Assembly (NCBI GenBank): GCA_045543495.1
Contig: JAZQMO010000066.1
Span: forward strand, 1 to 64,000
Source of the DNA: RGIG5579 sp045543495
GTDB lineage: Bacteria > Bacillota > Clostridia > Oscillospirales > SIG627
DNA: 64,000 nt
Reading direction: 5' to 3'
The notes under the pieces are model-generated. The model was given only the letters and a program-made list of their open reading frames with translations. It made no database searches and had not been told where the DNA came from. The position numbers and the translations under genes are program-made. This document shows positions 56,886 to 64,000 of the stretch, piece after piece; the stretch's first letter is position 1, and every line of letters begins with the position of its first letter.

Positions 56886-57845
56886 ATGATCGAAATCAAT
56901 GGGATCACCAAGCGATACGGAAACAAAATTGCGGCAAACAATGTCTCTTTTACCGTAAACGCAGGTGAAATCATGGGCTTCCTCGGTCCCAACGGTGCGG
57001 GAAAATCCACCACTATGAATATCCTCACCGGCTATTTATCCGCCACGGAGGGAAGTGCCAAAATTGACGGGATTGATATTTTTGAAAATCCCATCGAGGC
57101 AAAAAAGAAGATCGGGTTCCTGCCCGAGCAGCCTCCCCTCTATTTGGATATGACCGTTCGGGAGTACCTGAATTTTGTGTACGAATTGAAGCACTGCCGT
57201 ATGGACCGTGAAAAGCACCTGAAGGAAATTTGCGATGTGGTTCGAATCGGCGATGTGTATAACCGTGTGATCCGCAACCTCTCCAAGGGCTACAAGCAGA
57301 GAGTCGGCATTGCACAGGCTCTGGTGGGAAATCCCCCCGTTCTGATCTTTGATGAGCCTACCGTTGGCCTTGACCCCAAGCAGATCATCGATATCCGCAA
57401 TCTGATCAAAAAGCTTGGCAAGGAGCATACCATCATCCTCTCCACGCATATTCTCTCCGAGGTGCAGGCCATCTGTGACCGTATCGTGGTCATCAACAAG
57501 GGCAGTATCGTAGCCAATGAGAAAACGGAAAATCTTTCCCGTGCCGTTCAGGATAAGAGAAGATTTACCTACAATATCTGCGGCCCGCAGAATGAGGTGT
57601 TGAAATTGATTAAGTCCATCTCCGGTGTGACCTATGCGGAAGCCATCGGTCAGAGAGATACGGACAGCACCTCTTACCTCATTGAGAGTGCGGAAAATAT
57701 TGATATCCGCAAGAGTCTGTTCTTTGCTCTGGCAGAGAAGAGATGGCCCGTCATCGGAATGGATACCATGGGTATGGATTTGGAGGATGTATTCCTTGCC
57801 CTGATCCAGGATAAAAACCAAAACACAAGAAAGGGAGGAAAATAA
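56886..57845 (+). CDS. ABC transporter ATP-binding protein (GldA-like)
   Basis: 319 residues from the ATG at 56886 with SD AAAGGA. Walker A GPNGAGKST, Q-loop in GFLPEQPPLY, signature NLSKGYKQRVGIAQ (LSKGYKQR variant of LSGGQ), Walker B VLIFDEPTVGLD, H-loop STHIL. The C-terminal ~90 residues are an added regulatory domain as in GldA/NatA-type. Partners are the permease and Gld-like genes downstream, so it drives an ABC exporter. Confidence 0.9.
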   Translation: MIEINGITKRYGNKIAANNVSFTVNAGEIMGFLGPNGAGKSTTMNILTGYLSATEGSAKIDGIDIFENPIEAKKKIGFLPEQPPLYLDMTVREYLNFVYELKHCRMDREKHLKEICDVVRIGDVYNRVIRNLSKGYKQRVGIAQALVGNPPVLIFDEPTVGLDPKQIIDIRNLIKKLGKEHTIILSTHILSEVQAICDRIVVINKGSIVANEKTENLSRAVQDKRRFTYNICGPQNEVLKLIKSISGVTYAEAIGQRDTDSTSYLIESAENIDIRKSLFFALAEKRWPVIGMDTMGMDLEDVFLALIQDKNQNTRKGGK

Positions 57846-57847
57846 GA

Positions 57848-58552
57848 ATGCTTGCCATTTACAAAAAAGAGCTTCGTACTTATTTTGCCGGCCCCATCGG
57901 CTATACCTACGTGGCCCTCTTCCTTTGCATTTCGTCCCTTCTGTTCACCTACACTACCTTGTATAACGGAACCTGTGAGGTGAATGTATACTACACCTTC
58001 CTGCTTTACATTTTCGCCATTCTCATTCCTCTTTTGACCATGAGAATGCTCAGTGAAGAAAAGAAGACCAAAACCGAGCAGATCCTCCTGACCTCACCCG
58101 TCAGCCTCTTTTCGGTGATCTTCGCCAAATACCTTGCCGCCTTCACCATGTTTGCAGGCACTCTTCTTCTTTCCTGTCTGAACTTTGTGATCCTGTATTT
58201 CTACGGCGATCCCAACAGCGTCATTATGTTTTCCACTACGCTGGGCATCCTTCTCATCGGCTCTGCCTTCGTTTCCATTGGAATTTTCATTTCCGCTTGC
58301 ACCGAAAATCAGCTGATCAGTGCCCTTTTGACCATTGCCGCCATTGCCGCCACACTGGTGGTGGGCGTTCTGGCAAACTATGTGACTCTGACCCCCCTTC
58401 GTGTGGCTTTGAAGTGGATCTCCGTTTTTGACCGCTTCTACGTTTTCACTTACGGCTATTTTGATCTTGTCGCACTTTTGTATTATATCTCCATTACCGT
58501 CGTATTCCTCTTCCTGACGGTCCGTGTATTTGAAAAGCGCCGTTGGGAATAA
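57848..58552 (+). CDS. ABC-2-type permease (GldF-like)
   Basis: 234 residues with six hydrophobic segments (~17-40, 55-75, 100-125, 138-160, 165-185, 205-228). LAIYKKELRTYFAGPIGYTYVALF is the GldF/ABC-2 N-terminus. It is the membrane part of the exporter with the GldA-like ATPase, 2 bp after it, and it precedes the GldG-like gene. Confidence 0.9.
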   Translation: MLAIYKKELRTYFAGPIGYTYVALFLCISSLLFTYTTLYNGTCEVNVYYTFLLYIFAILIPLLTMRMLSEEKKTKTEQILLTSPVSLFSVIFAKYLAAFTMFAGTLLLSCLNFVILYFYGDPNSVIMFSTTLGILLIGSAFVSIGIFISACTENQLISALLTIAAIAATLVVGVLANYVTLTPLRVALKWISVFDRFYVFTYGYFDLVALLYYISITVVFLFLTVRVFEKRRWE

Positions 58553-58570
58553 GAAAGAGAGGAAAGAACA

Positions 58571-60094
58571 ATGGATAAAAAGAATACTAATATGAAAAAA
58601 GGAAAGCGTTTTTCCTCCAGAAGATTCAAATACGGTGCGGCAGCAACCGTATTTACCGTTTTGTTTATCGTGGCTGTGATCTTGCTCAATGCCATCGTTT
58701 CCGCCATTGATTCCAAATACAGCCTCTATTTTGACCTGACCGACGATCAGATCTTCTCCATCAGTGATAAGACCGTGAAAATGGTAGACGAGCAGCTTGA
58801 GGTCTACCGCAAGGAGCAGGGAACCGATCCTCAGATCCGTATCACCTTCCTTCAGGCAAGGGATAAGATCATGGAGGTTGAGGAAAAATCCTGGGTGGTC
58901 AATCTTGCCGAAAGCTATGCCGAAAAGTACGATCAGATCACCGTGGAATTCCGCGAGGATCTGACAACGCACCCCGAGCACTACACCAAGTATACCCAGC
59001 TGGGGTACGAGATCAATACCGATGCCATTCTGGTGACCAATACGCAGGCAGACCATACCTTCCGCTATATGACCTTTGATTCCTGCCTCGTTTCCAATGA
59101 CGAGGAGGTCTGGGCCTTCCAGGGCGAAATGAAGTTCAACGCCGCCATTTACTATATCACCAGCAAAAAGAGTCCCGTTGTTTCCTTTACCACAGGCCAC
59201 GGAGAGACCATTCCTCAGGCCCTGACCGAGGTTCTGACCAACTGCGGCTTTACCATTGAGAATGTGGATCTTTCCAAGGATGACATCAGTCCCGATTCCA
59301 AGATCCTGTTTATGTGCAGCCCCCAGAAAGATATTACCTTCTCCTCTGACGATACGGTGGTCACCGAGTATACCAAGATCTCCGATTATTTGAATGAATA
59401 CCGTTCTATGGTAGTCATTGCCTCTCCCACCACGCCATCTCTTCCCGTTCTGGATGAGCTTTTGGCCGATTGGGGGATGGAGCTGGTTCGCAATCAGGTG
59501 GTTATGGATGATGTTTCCTGCCATACGCAGAACAACAAGATGCTCTATGTCAATTATGTTCCCTCCGAAAAGGTTGCGGGCAATCTGACAGGCTCCCTGA
59601 CTGCTCTTTCCAACCCTCCCCGAAGCCTTTCCATCAATTCTGCTCCCATTCGTATTTTGAAAACCGAGCAGAGCGAGACCGAGGGAGTGGAGGCCGTTCT
59701 GGCAAGCTCCGATAACTCCTATGTGGAGATCGTCACCGAGGAAGGAACCAAGCGGGAGACCGGCCCCTTCAACCTGATGGCCATTTCCACCCGCTTCACC
59801 TATTTGGACAATACCGAAACCTACGGCCACGTGATGCTGATCGGCAGTGAAAACTTTACCGAGACCAACGCCTTCCGTGAGCAGTTCGGGAATACCGACA
59901 TCGTGTATAATATGATCCGTCTCCTGTCCGATGAGCATATCACCATGGAAACGCACTACAAGGTGATTGAGGATTATGCCATCGATATGGATAAGGGCAG
60001 CGTGTATTTCTACGGCGTTGTCACGGTGGCTGTGATCCCCCTGATGGTATTTGCCTTGGGAATCGTTGTGTATATTAAGAGAAAACATCTGTAA
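58571..60094 (+). CDS. GldG-family ABC auxiliary protein
   Basis: 507 residues: N-terminal basic, one helix (~24-45), a large extracytoplasmic domain and a C-terminal helix (GVVTVAVIPLMVFALGIVVYI). LYFDLTDDQIFSISDKTVKMVD and SFTTGHGETIPQALTEVL are typical of the GldG/ABC-type uncharacterised family. In gliding Bacteroidetes GldAFG form one exporter; in Clostridia the role is unknown. SD AGAGGAAAG. Part of the four-gene ABC operon. Confidence 0.85.
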   Translation: MDKKNTNMKKGKRFSSRRFKYGAAATVFTVLFIVAVILLNAIVSAIDSKYSLYFDLTDDQIFSISDKTVKMVDEQLEVYRKEQGTDPQIRITFLQARDKIMEVEEKSWVVNLAESYAEKYDQITVEFREDLTTHPEHYTKYTQLGYEINTDAILVTNTQADHTFRYMTFDSCLVSNDEEVWAFQGEMKFNAAIYYITSKKSPVVSFTTGHGETIPQALTEVLTNCGFTIENVDLSKDDISPDSKILFMCSPQKDITFSSDDTVVTEYTKISDYLNEYRSMVVIASPTTPSLPVLDELLADWGMELVRNQVVMDDVSCHTQNNKMLYVNYVPSEKVAGNLTGSLTALSNPPRSLSINSAPIRILKTEQSETEGVEAVLASSDNSYVEIVTEEGTKRETGPFNLMAISTRFTYLDNTETYGHVMLIGSENFTETNAFREQFGNTDIVYNMIRLLSDEHITMETHYKVIEDYAIDMDKGSVYFYGVVTVAVIPLMVFALGIVVYIKRKHL

Positions 60095-60105
60095 TCGGAG
60101 TTTAT

Positions 60106-61785
60106 ATGAGTAAGCAAGAAAAAATCAATCAGAAAAAAGGACTGACCGCTCTTTGGGAGAATAAGCGTCTTCGTTCCATTCTTCTTTCTGCCGCTGTCAT
60201 TCTCCTTTGTGCGGTGGTTTACGTGGTTCTTTTGTTTACCGTGTTAAAGCCCGAGGAAGAGGAGGTTCTCCCCACCGTGGGAAATCACGGAGAAGAAATG
60301 AGCGGCGCCCGTCCTTTTATTGTGGATCCTGTGGAATTGAGTCAGATCCAATCCATTGTTGTGGATAATGAATTCGGCGGATTCAATTTCTACCGTGCCG
60401 AGGACAACGAGTTTTACTTTGAGGGTGCCGAGCATATGATCTATGACTCTCAGAGTAATTTTGCAGGAGAAGAGGGAGAGGATATGAAGGATGTTCTCTC
60501 CGGCTTCTCAGCCGTGGATGCCTTGTATTCCCTCGTTCGCTATATGCTCTCGGATGAAGAGGTGGTAGGGTACAACAAGGATCTTTCCGTTTATGGCTTG
60601 TCCGATGGCGGCAAAGCATCCCTTACCTTGAAATATCTGGATGATGACGGAAACGAGGTCACCCAAAAGGTTCTGTTCGGAAACAAGACCGTTGCGGGCT
60701 CTTCCTATTACTGTATGGTAGAAGGCAGAGAAGCGGTATATATCCTTCATGACAACTATGTGACCCGCTGTGTCTTCTCCGGGTTGAATTCTTATTTTTC
60801 ACCCGTGGTTGCCATTCCTGTCACCAATTCTCAGCATACCGAGGTAAGCCGTCTTGAGATCAAAAAGCACGGCGAGGTATTCCTTTCTCTTCGTGCTATG
60901 ACCGAGGAGGAACTGAAAGCGCAGGGAATGAGCGGCTCCGACTCCGCTTTGGACAGTCAGGTTGCCGTATCGCAAATATTTGAAACTCCCAAAGGCTACT
61001 ATCCTTCTCCCGAGACTCTCCCCGAGATGCTTCTGACCTTCACCGATTTTTCCGGTGAGCAGGTAATGGAATACGGCATTACCGAGCGCCTTTCTAAGCC
61101 CGAGGAGGCAGAGGCGATCCGTGAGCTCTTCCGTCAGTACAGCCTGATGGATCAGGACAACAATTGGATTTATGAGCTTTCCTATGAGTATGAATCCATG
61201 AAGTACAATACCACGCTCTACATCAGCGAAAAGCTGGAGGTAGAGGGAACTGCCGAAGGCGAAAAGGAAGAGATCTATTACGTTTACTCTCCCGATTTTG
61301 ATTGCATTGTAGAATTTAAGGCCGATGACCTTTTCTGGGTAGAGTGGGACGTTCTCAACTTTATGGATAACCGTGCCTACTCCGTCTTTATTGACCGTGT
61401 AGCCTCCATTGATTTTGCCTACGAAAAGACCAATGTGAAATTCTCTCTTCAGGGCGAAGGCGGCGATCTGAAGGTTTCCAGCTCCAAGGGCGGGGATGTG
61501 AATGTGGATGATTTCCGTGAGCTTTACAAGGCAATTGTATATTCCACCTTGGATGGCTACGCCGAAGAGACTGACGGTGCACAGCAGATCCTGCGTGCTA
61601 CCATCACCCTGCGTGACGGTGAGGTTTATGACTATGTCTTCTACGGACTGACCGCCCGAAAGGCCTATTACTCCCTCAACGGAAGTACCCAGTTCTATGT
61701 GAACCGTGATTATGTAAAGCAGATCATCAATACCTGTACCGCCATCCTTAACGGCGAATCCGTTAAGGTTGAACACAAGAATTGA
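60106..61785 (+). CDS. DUF4340 membrane-anchored protein
   Basis: 559 residues with an N-terminal membrane anchor (ILLSAAVILLCAVVYVVLLFTV) and a large extracytoplasmic part containing repeated beta modules (e.g. QIQSIVVDNEFGGFNFYRAEDNEFYFEG), as in DUF4340 proteins, which often follow Gld-type ABC genes. Mostly acidic. It is the last gene of the operon, 11 bp after the GldG-like gene. Role unknown. Confidence 0.82.
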   Translation: MSKQEKINQKKGLTALWENKRLRSILLSAAVILLCAVVYVVLLFTVLKPEEEEVLPTVGNHGEEMSGARPFIVDPVELSQIQSIVVDNEFGGFNFYRAEDNEFYFEGAEHMIYDSQSNFAGEEGEDMKDVLSGFSAVDALYSLVRYMLSDEEVVGYNKDLSVYGLSDGGKASLTLKYLDDDGNEVTQKVLFGNKTVAGSSYYCMVEGREAVYILHDNYVTRCVFSGLNSYFSPVVAIPVTNSQHTEVSRLEIKKHGEVFLSLRAMTEEELKAQGMSGSDSALDSQVAVSQIFETPKGYYPSPETLPEMLLTFTDFSGEQVMEYGITERLSKPEEAEAIRELFRQYSLMDQDNNWIYELSYEYESMKYNTTLYISEKLEVEGTAEGEKEEIYYVYSPDFDCIVEFKADDLFWVEWDVLNFMDNRAYSVFIDRVASIDFAYEKTNVKFSLQGEGGDLKVSSSKGGDVNVDDFRELYKAIVYSTLDGYAEETDGAQQILRATITLRDGEVYDYVFYGLTARKAYYSLNGSTQFYVNRDYVKQIINTCTAILNGESVKVEHKN

Positions 61786-61800
61786 TGAAGAATGAAAAAA

Positions 61801-61879
61801 ATATCACTAAAACCGTAGGTTTTAATATCACGATTGCCGTCGGCAATCATATCACTCTTTGCGTAGCAAAGAATATCAC
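61801..61879 (+). repeat. 24-bp-period hairpin array (ATATCAC linkers)
   Basis: ATATCAC occurs at 61801, 61825, 61849 and 61873, exactly 24 bp apart. Each 17-bp interval is a 7-bp perfect hairpin with a 3-nt loop: TAAAACC-gta-GGTTTTA, GATTGCC-gtc-GGCAATC, TCTTTGC-gta-GCAAAGA. The three arms differ in sequence, so base pairing is kept but sequence is not. It lies in the 323-bp gap after the DUF4340 gene, with a terminator at 61892. The same linker joins the hairpins of the element at 40849-41226. Confidence 0.85.
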
Positions 61880-61890
61880 TATATAAAAAT

Positions 61891-61936
61891 TACTACCCGA
61901 AAAAGAGGTTTGTTTTCTCTTCTTCGGGTAGTTTTG
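61891..61936. terminator. Bidirectional terminator
   Basis: ACTACCCGAA / TTCGGGTAGT with a partially paired inner part (AAGAG / CTCTT), flanked by T-rich or A-rich tails on both sides. Confidence 0.75.
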
Positions 61937-61938
61937 TC

Positions 61939-62085
61939 TTATACTGTCCCAAGCAGGGAATTTGTGTACCAAATTCCGTTTTTAATATCCGTATAAACGC
62001 TGTAGCCTGTTTTTACGCTGTTCTGCATGACAGGCTTGTCGGGAGAATAGATCTCTCTTGCAAATCCAATGGAGATAGAATTCAT
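61939..62085 (-). CDS. Possible small ORF (48 aa) downstream of an MBL gene
   Basis: An ATG at 62085 with GAGGGA-like SD opens a 48-residue frame ending at 61939; 23 bp separate it from the MBL stop on the same strand. The peptide is rich in aromatic and polar residues (GIWYTNSLLG) with no signal or helix. It may be a real small protein, a downstream remnant of another gene, or chance. The terminator at 61891 follows it. Low confidence. Confidence 0.35.
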   Translation of the reverse strand: MNSISIGFAREIYSPDKPVMQNSVKTGYSVYTDIKNGIWYTNSLLGTV

Positions 62086-62108
62086 TTGATCCCTCGCATC
62101 GTTTTTTG

Positions 62109-62993
62109 TCAATATCCTCTTTGAATGAAATCCTGCCGGCTTTCCTCAAGGGCCGTTAAAAATTCATTCCAGGCATTGGGATTGATAAAAGGATTTTTGT
62201 TGGGGTTTTCTATCATATATTCACGCTTTGAAATAGTGCAGTTTTGATTGGGGTGGTTCCCCAAAACAATATCTACCTTTTCCTTTTTGAGCTTCTTGAT
62301 GGTCTCGCCCATTTTCTCGCTCTTATTTTCGGGAAGGCCATATTCTCGGCAATATTCTTTGTATACCGTGAGAAAACCAACACCACCGAAATATCCCGCA
62401 CGAAGAGTCTTGTCCCCGTCGCTTACGTCGAAGAAGAAGGCCATGGTACCGAAGGTGTGGCCGGGGGCAAGAACGCAATGGATCTTGGTGTTCCCGAGGG
62501 CAATGACCTCTCCGTCCTCCAGCGTCTTGTCGGGCCAGCAGATCCCGTCGTGCCCTTCGGGAGCAAGGTGCATCAGGGCACGCCTTGGCTCTTCACGGAT
62601 CAGATCCGTATCCACACGGCTCATTAAAATTTTGGCGCCGTAGCGATCACGCAGGCGATTGCCGCCGCCGAAATGATCAAAGTGCCCGTGGGAATGAATC
62701 ACGAATTTAATGTCCTTGGGAGAAAAACCGAGGCTTTCAATGGAATGGATCAGGGCATCGTAATGGTTGGAATAGCCGCTGTCAAAGAGAATGAGACCGT
62801 CTCCCGTATCCACGAGGTGCATACAGACCTTTTTGTCTCCTACATAATAAAGATTTCCGAAAATACGAAAAGGGTCGATGTTAAAGGCATCGGGATCCGC
62901 ATAATAGGGGCCGTGCTTGGGGAGAAAATTACCCATTACGGTTTCATAAGGAGCGTTGGGGGCAAAGTCAAATTCCTTGTATTCTGCTTTCAT
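62109..62993 (-). CDS. MBL-fold hydrolase (subclass B3-like fold)
   Basis: 294 residues with the metal site HSHGHFDH (residues ~101-108), APGHTFGT and LGNHPNQN, and GLILFDSGYSNHYDALIHSIESLG as in B3-type metallo-beta-lactamase relatives. No signal peptide is visible, so it is not a periplasmic resistance enzyme; a cytosolic hydrolase with unknown substrate is more likely. It overlaps the GDPD gene by 4 bp. Confidence 0.85.
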   Translation of the reverse strand: MKAEYKEFDFAPNAPYETVMGNFLPKHGPYYADPDAFNIDPFRIFGNLYYVGDKKVCMHLVDTGDGLILFDSGYSNHYDALIHSIESLGFSPKDIKFVIHSHGHFDHFGGGNRLRDRYGAKILMSRVDTDLIREEPRRALMHLAPEGHDGICWPDKTLEDGEVIALGNTKIHCVLAPGHTFGTMAFFFDVSDGDKTLRAGYFGGVGFLTVYKEYCREYGLPENKSEKMGETIKKLKKEKVDIVLGNHPNQNCTISKREYMIENPNKNPFINPNAWNEFLTALEESRQDFIQRGY

Positions 62994-63757
62994 TTCGCTT
63001 CCTCCAAATCTGCGGGCAATTTTCCCAAAAGCTTCATTAGGGGAACGGGATTGTTGGCGGTGATCAGATCGGCTCCGAGGTCCAGGAAGAACTGAACGTC
63101 CTCCTCGGTATCGGCACAGTAAAAATGCTTGGGCAGGGGAGAGGAAACAAAGTGATCTGCGATTTCAGACTTTGCCACTCTCATAGAAATACCGAGCTCC
63201 TTGTAGTAGTTGTAATCGTTGGGAACGAACTCCTGCATCAAAAAGTCGGGGTAACCCATAGTGCGTCCGTCATACTTTTCTTTCAGGTAGCGAATGATCT
63301 TTCCGCTGAAGGCGTAGAACCAACAGGTGTCAAAATAGCCGTATTTCTTTAAGAGCTCTACGGTCAGATCTACCGTTTCCTCGGTAAAGGATTTGATCTC
63401 CACTCCAAGACGAATGTTTGGAAAATTCTCTCTGCAACAGGTCAGCAGTTCTTCCAGCGTGGGGATCTCGGGAGCCAATTTCTTGTACTGATCGCCGAAT
63501 TTCGTTTCATAGCAGGCGTTCAGCTGTTTGACCTCCTCCAAGGTCAGATCGGCAATGTATTTGCCCTCGCCGCAGGTTCTCAGAGCGTTGTCATCGTGAA
63601 TGATCACGGGAACCTTGTCTTTGGTGAGACGAACGTCAAACTCAATGGCATCCACGCCAAGCTTCATTGCCTCCACAAAGGAGATCATGGTGTTTTCGGG
63701 GTATTTGGAGCACCAGCCGCGGTGTCCTTCCACAAATACGGTTTTCTTTGTATTCAT
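62990..63757 (-). CDS. glpQ: Glycerophosphodiester phosphodiesterase
   Basis: 255 residues, TIM-barrel GDPD. GHRGWCSKYPENTMISFVEA and GVDAIEFDVRLTKDKVPVIIHDD carry the catalytic His pair and metal Glu/Asp. It releases glycerol phosphate from glycerophosphodiesters. No signal peptide, so cytosolic. It starts 1 bp after the glycerol-1-phosphate dehydrogenase gene and overlaps the MBL gene, suggesting a lipid/polyol phosphate operon. Confidence 0.9.
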   Translation of the reverse strand: MNTKKTVFVEGHRGWCSKYPENTMISFVEAMKLGVDAIEFDVRLTKDKVPVIIHDDNALRTCGEGKYIADLTLEEVKQLNACYETKFGDQYKKLAPEIPTLEELLTCCRENFPNIRLGVEIKSFTEETVDLTVELLKKYGYFDTCWFYAFSGKIIRYLKEKYDGRTMGYPDFLMQEFVPNDYNYYKELGISMRVAKSEIADHFVSSPLPKHFYCADTEEDVQFFLDLGADLITANNPVPLMKLLGKLPADLEEAK

Positions 63758-63758
63758 T

Positions 63759-64000
63759 TTACATCTTCTCCAATTCTTTGTTCATTTCGTCCTGCAGGCC
63801 AAGATCCCAAACCAGTCGGGATAAAACATACTTGTCACGAATGTCGGCGCTGGCTCGGAATACAGTGGTAAGAGGAGTGGGATCCTCGCTTTTTTTCGGT
63901 AAATTCAGTTTATCATAAAGAGCCTGGAGCTTCTCGGGGGAAGGAATGTGCGCTTGGATCAAATGGCAGATCTGATCCCATTTTTCCAAAATGACCTCAA
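63759..64000 (-). CDS. C-terminal part of a glycerol-1-phosphate dehydrogenase-like protein
   Basis: About 80 residues are visible; the frame runs past the window edge, and the TTG at 63989 is probably not the real start. The C-terminal helices (EKWDQICHLIQAHIPSPEKL, then DIRDKYVLSRLVWDLGL) match the tail of AraM/EgsA sn-glycerol-1-phosphate dehydrogenase, which makes G1P from DHAP. The N-terminal NAD-binding part lies outside. Confidence 0.65.
   Translation of the reverse strand, partial: EVILEKWDQICHLIQAHIPSPEKLQALYDKLNLPKKSEDPTPLTTVFRASADIRDKYVLSRLVWDLGLQDEMNKELEKM

Noticed and set aside
58094..60088. 664-codon antisense frame across the GldF/GldG-like genes
   Set aside because: Complement of real coding sequence; low-complexity translation and no motifs.
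61801..61879. CRISPR-like array
   Set aside because: The constant part is only 7 bp and the variable parts are themselves perfect palindromes of fixed length; no cas genes nearby.
62109..62993. Metallo-beta-lactamase resistance gene
   Set aside because: The metal motifs fit the fold, but there is no signal peptide and the operon with GDPD suggests metabolism.

Overview
The window (about 50% GC) comes from an endospore-forming member of the Clostridia. It holds the complete spoIIIAA-AH operon, an uninterrupted sigK, yabP/yabQ, a SipL-like DUF3794 protein and a forespore-type LytM peptidase, together with monoderm-style Shine-Dalgarno sites and consensus SigA promoters. Nothing fixes the genus; the gene set and repeat style suggest an uncultured gut lineage, which is inference.

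Layout. 1-4505 (+): the tail of an unidentified gene, a J-domain protein, a membrane protein, dGTPase, an MBL hydrolase and a CAP-domain lipoprotein. 4539-9242 (-): spoIIIAH to spoIIIAA. 9312-20647 (mostly -): metallophosphoesterase, DUF1540 protein, YraN, RNase HII, RbgA, a cell-wall cluster (MOP flippase, AsnB, ATP-grasp ligase, divergent alanine racemase), signal peptidase I, L19 with a structured leader, Ppx/GppA. 20780-23142 (+): sigK and a SipL-like gene. 23203-29096 (-): small lipoprotein, Cys-rich probable coat protein, SpoIIQ-like LytM peptidase, DivIC-YabQ-YabP-RqcP-HU-MazG (B. subtilis-like order), RadA. 29217-33050 (+): LplA and two tandem ceramidase-like proteins. 33147-40845: Mrp (-) diverging from an Lnt-RecD2-YycJ-RlmH-DUF1015 operon (+). 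40849-41226: a non-coding MITE-like element. 41234-44904: M20 peptidase, HAD phosphatase, DUF11 protein and a four-helix protein. 45123-51451 (+): a seven-gene D-glutamate/D-alanine metabolic operon. 51536-51691: tRNA-Gly and tRNA-Asp. 51740-56860: TrmO, MetK (-), a MinD-like ATPase, MgsA, AspRS. 56886-61785 (+): a GldA/GldF/GldG-like ABC system plus a DUF4340 protein. 61801-61879: a 24-bp-period hairpin array. 61939-64000 (-): a small ORF, a B3-like MBL hydrolase, GDPD and the end of a glycerol-1-phosphate dehydrogenase.

Most notable. (1) The dat - DUF4392 - pxpB - pxpC - DUF1445 - pxpA - alr operon places both halves of the animal D-glutamate cyclase around an ATP-dependent 5-oxoprolinase, beside a D-amino-acid transaminase and alanine racemase; this looks like a dedicated route for D-glutamate turnover. 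(2) Two intergenic regions carry arrays of short perfect hairpins whose arms differ but whose linker (ATATCAC or its complement) is constant; one copy has terminal inverted repeats and the other has an exact 24-bp period. (3) Several genes of unknown function carry candidate sporulation promoters (SigG for the four-helix protein, SigK for the Cys-rich and DUF11 proteins), which ties them to the spore. All functional calls were made by reading motifs and context; no database search was run.
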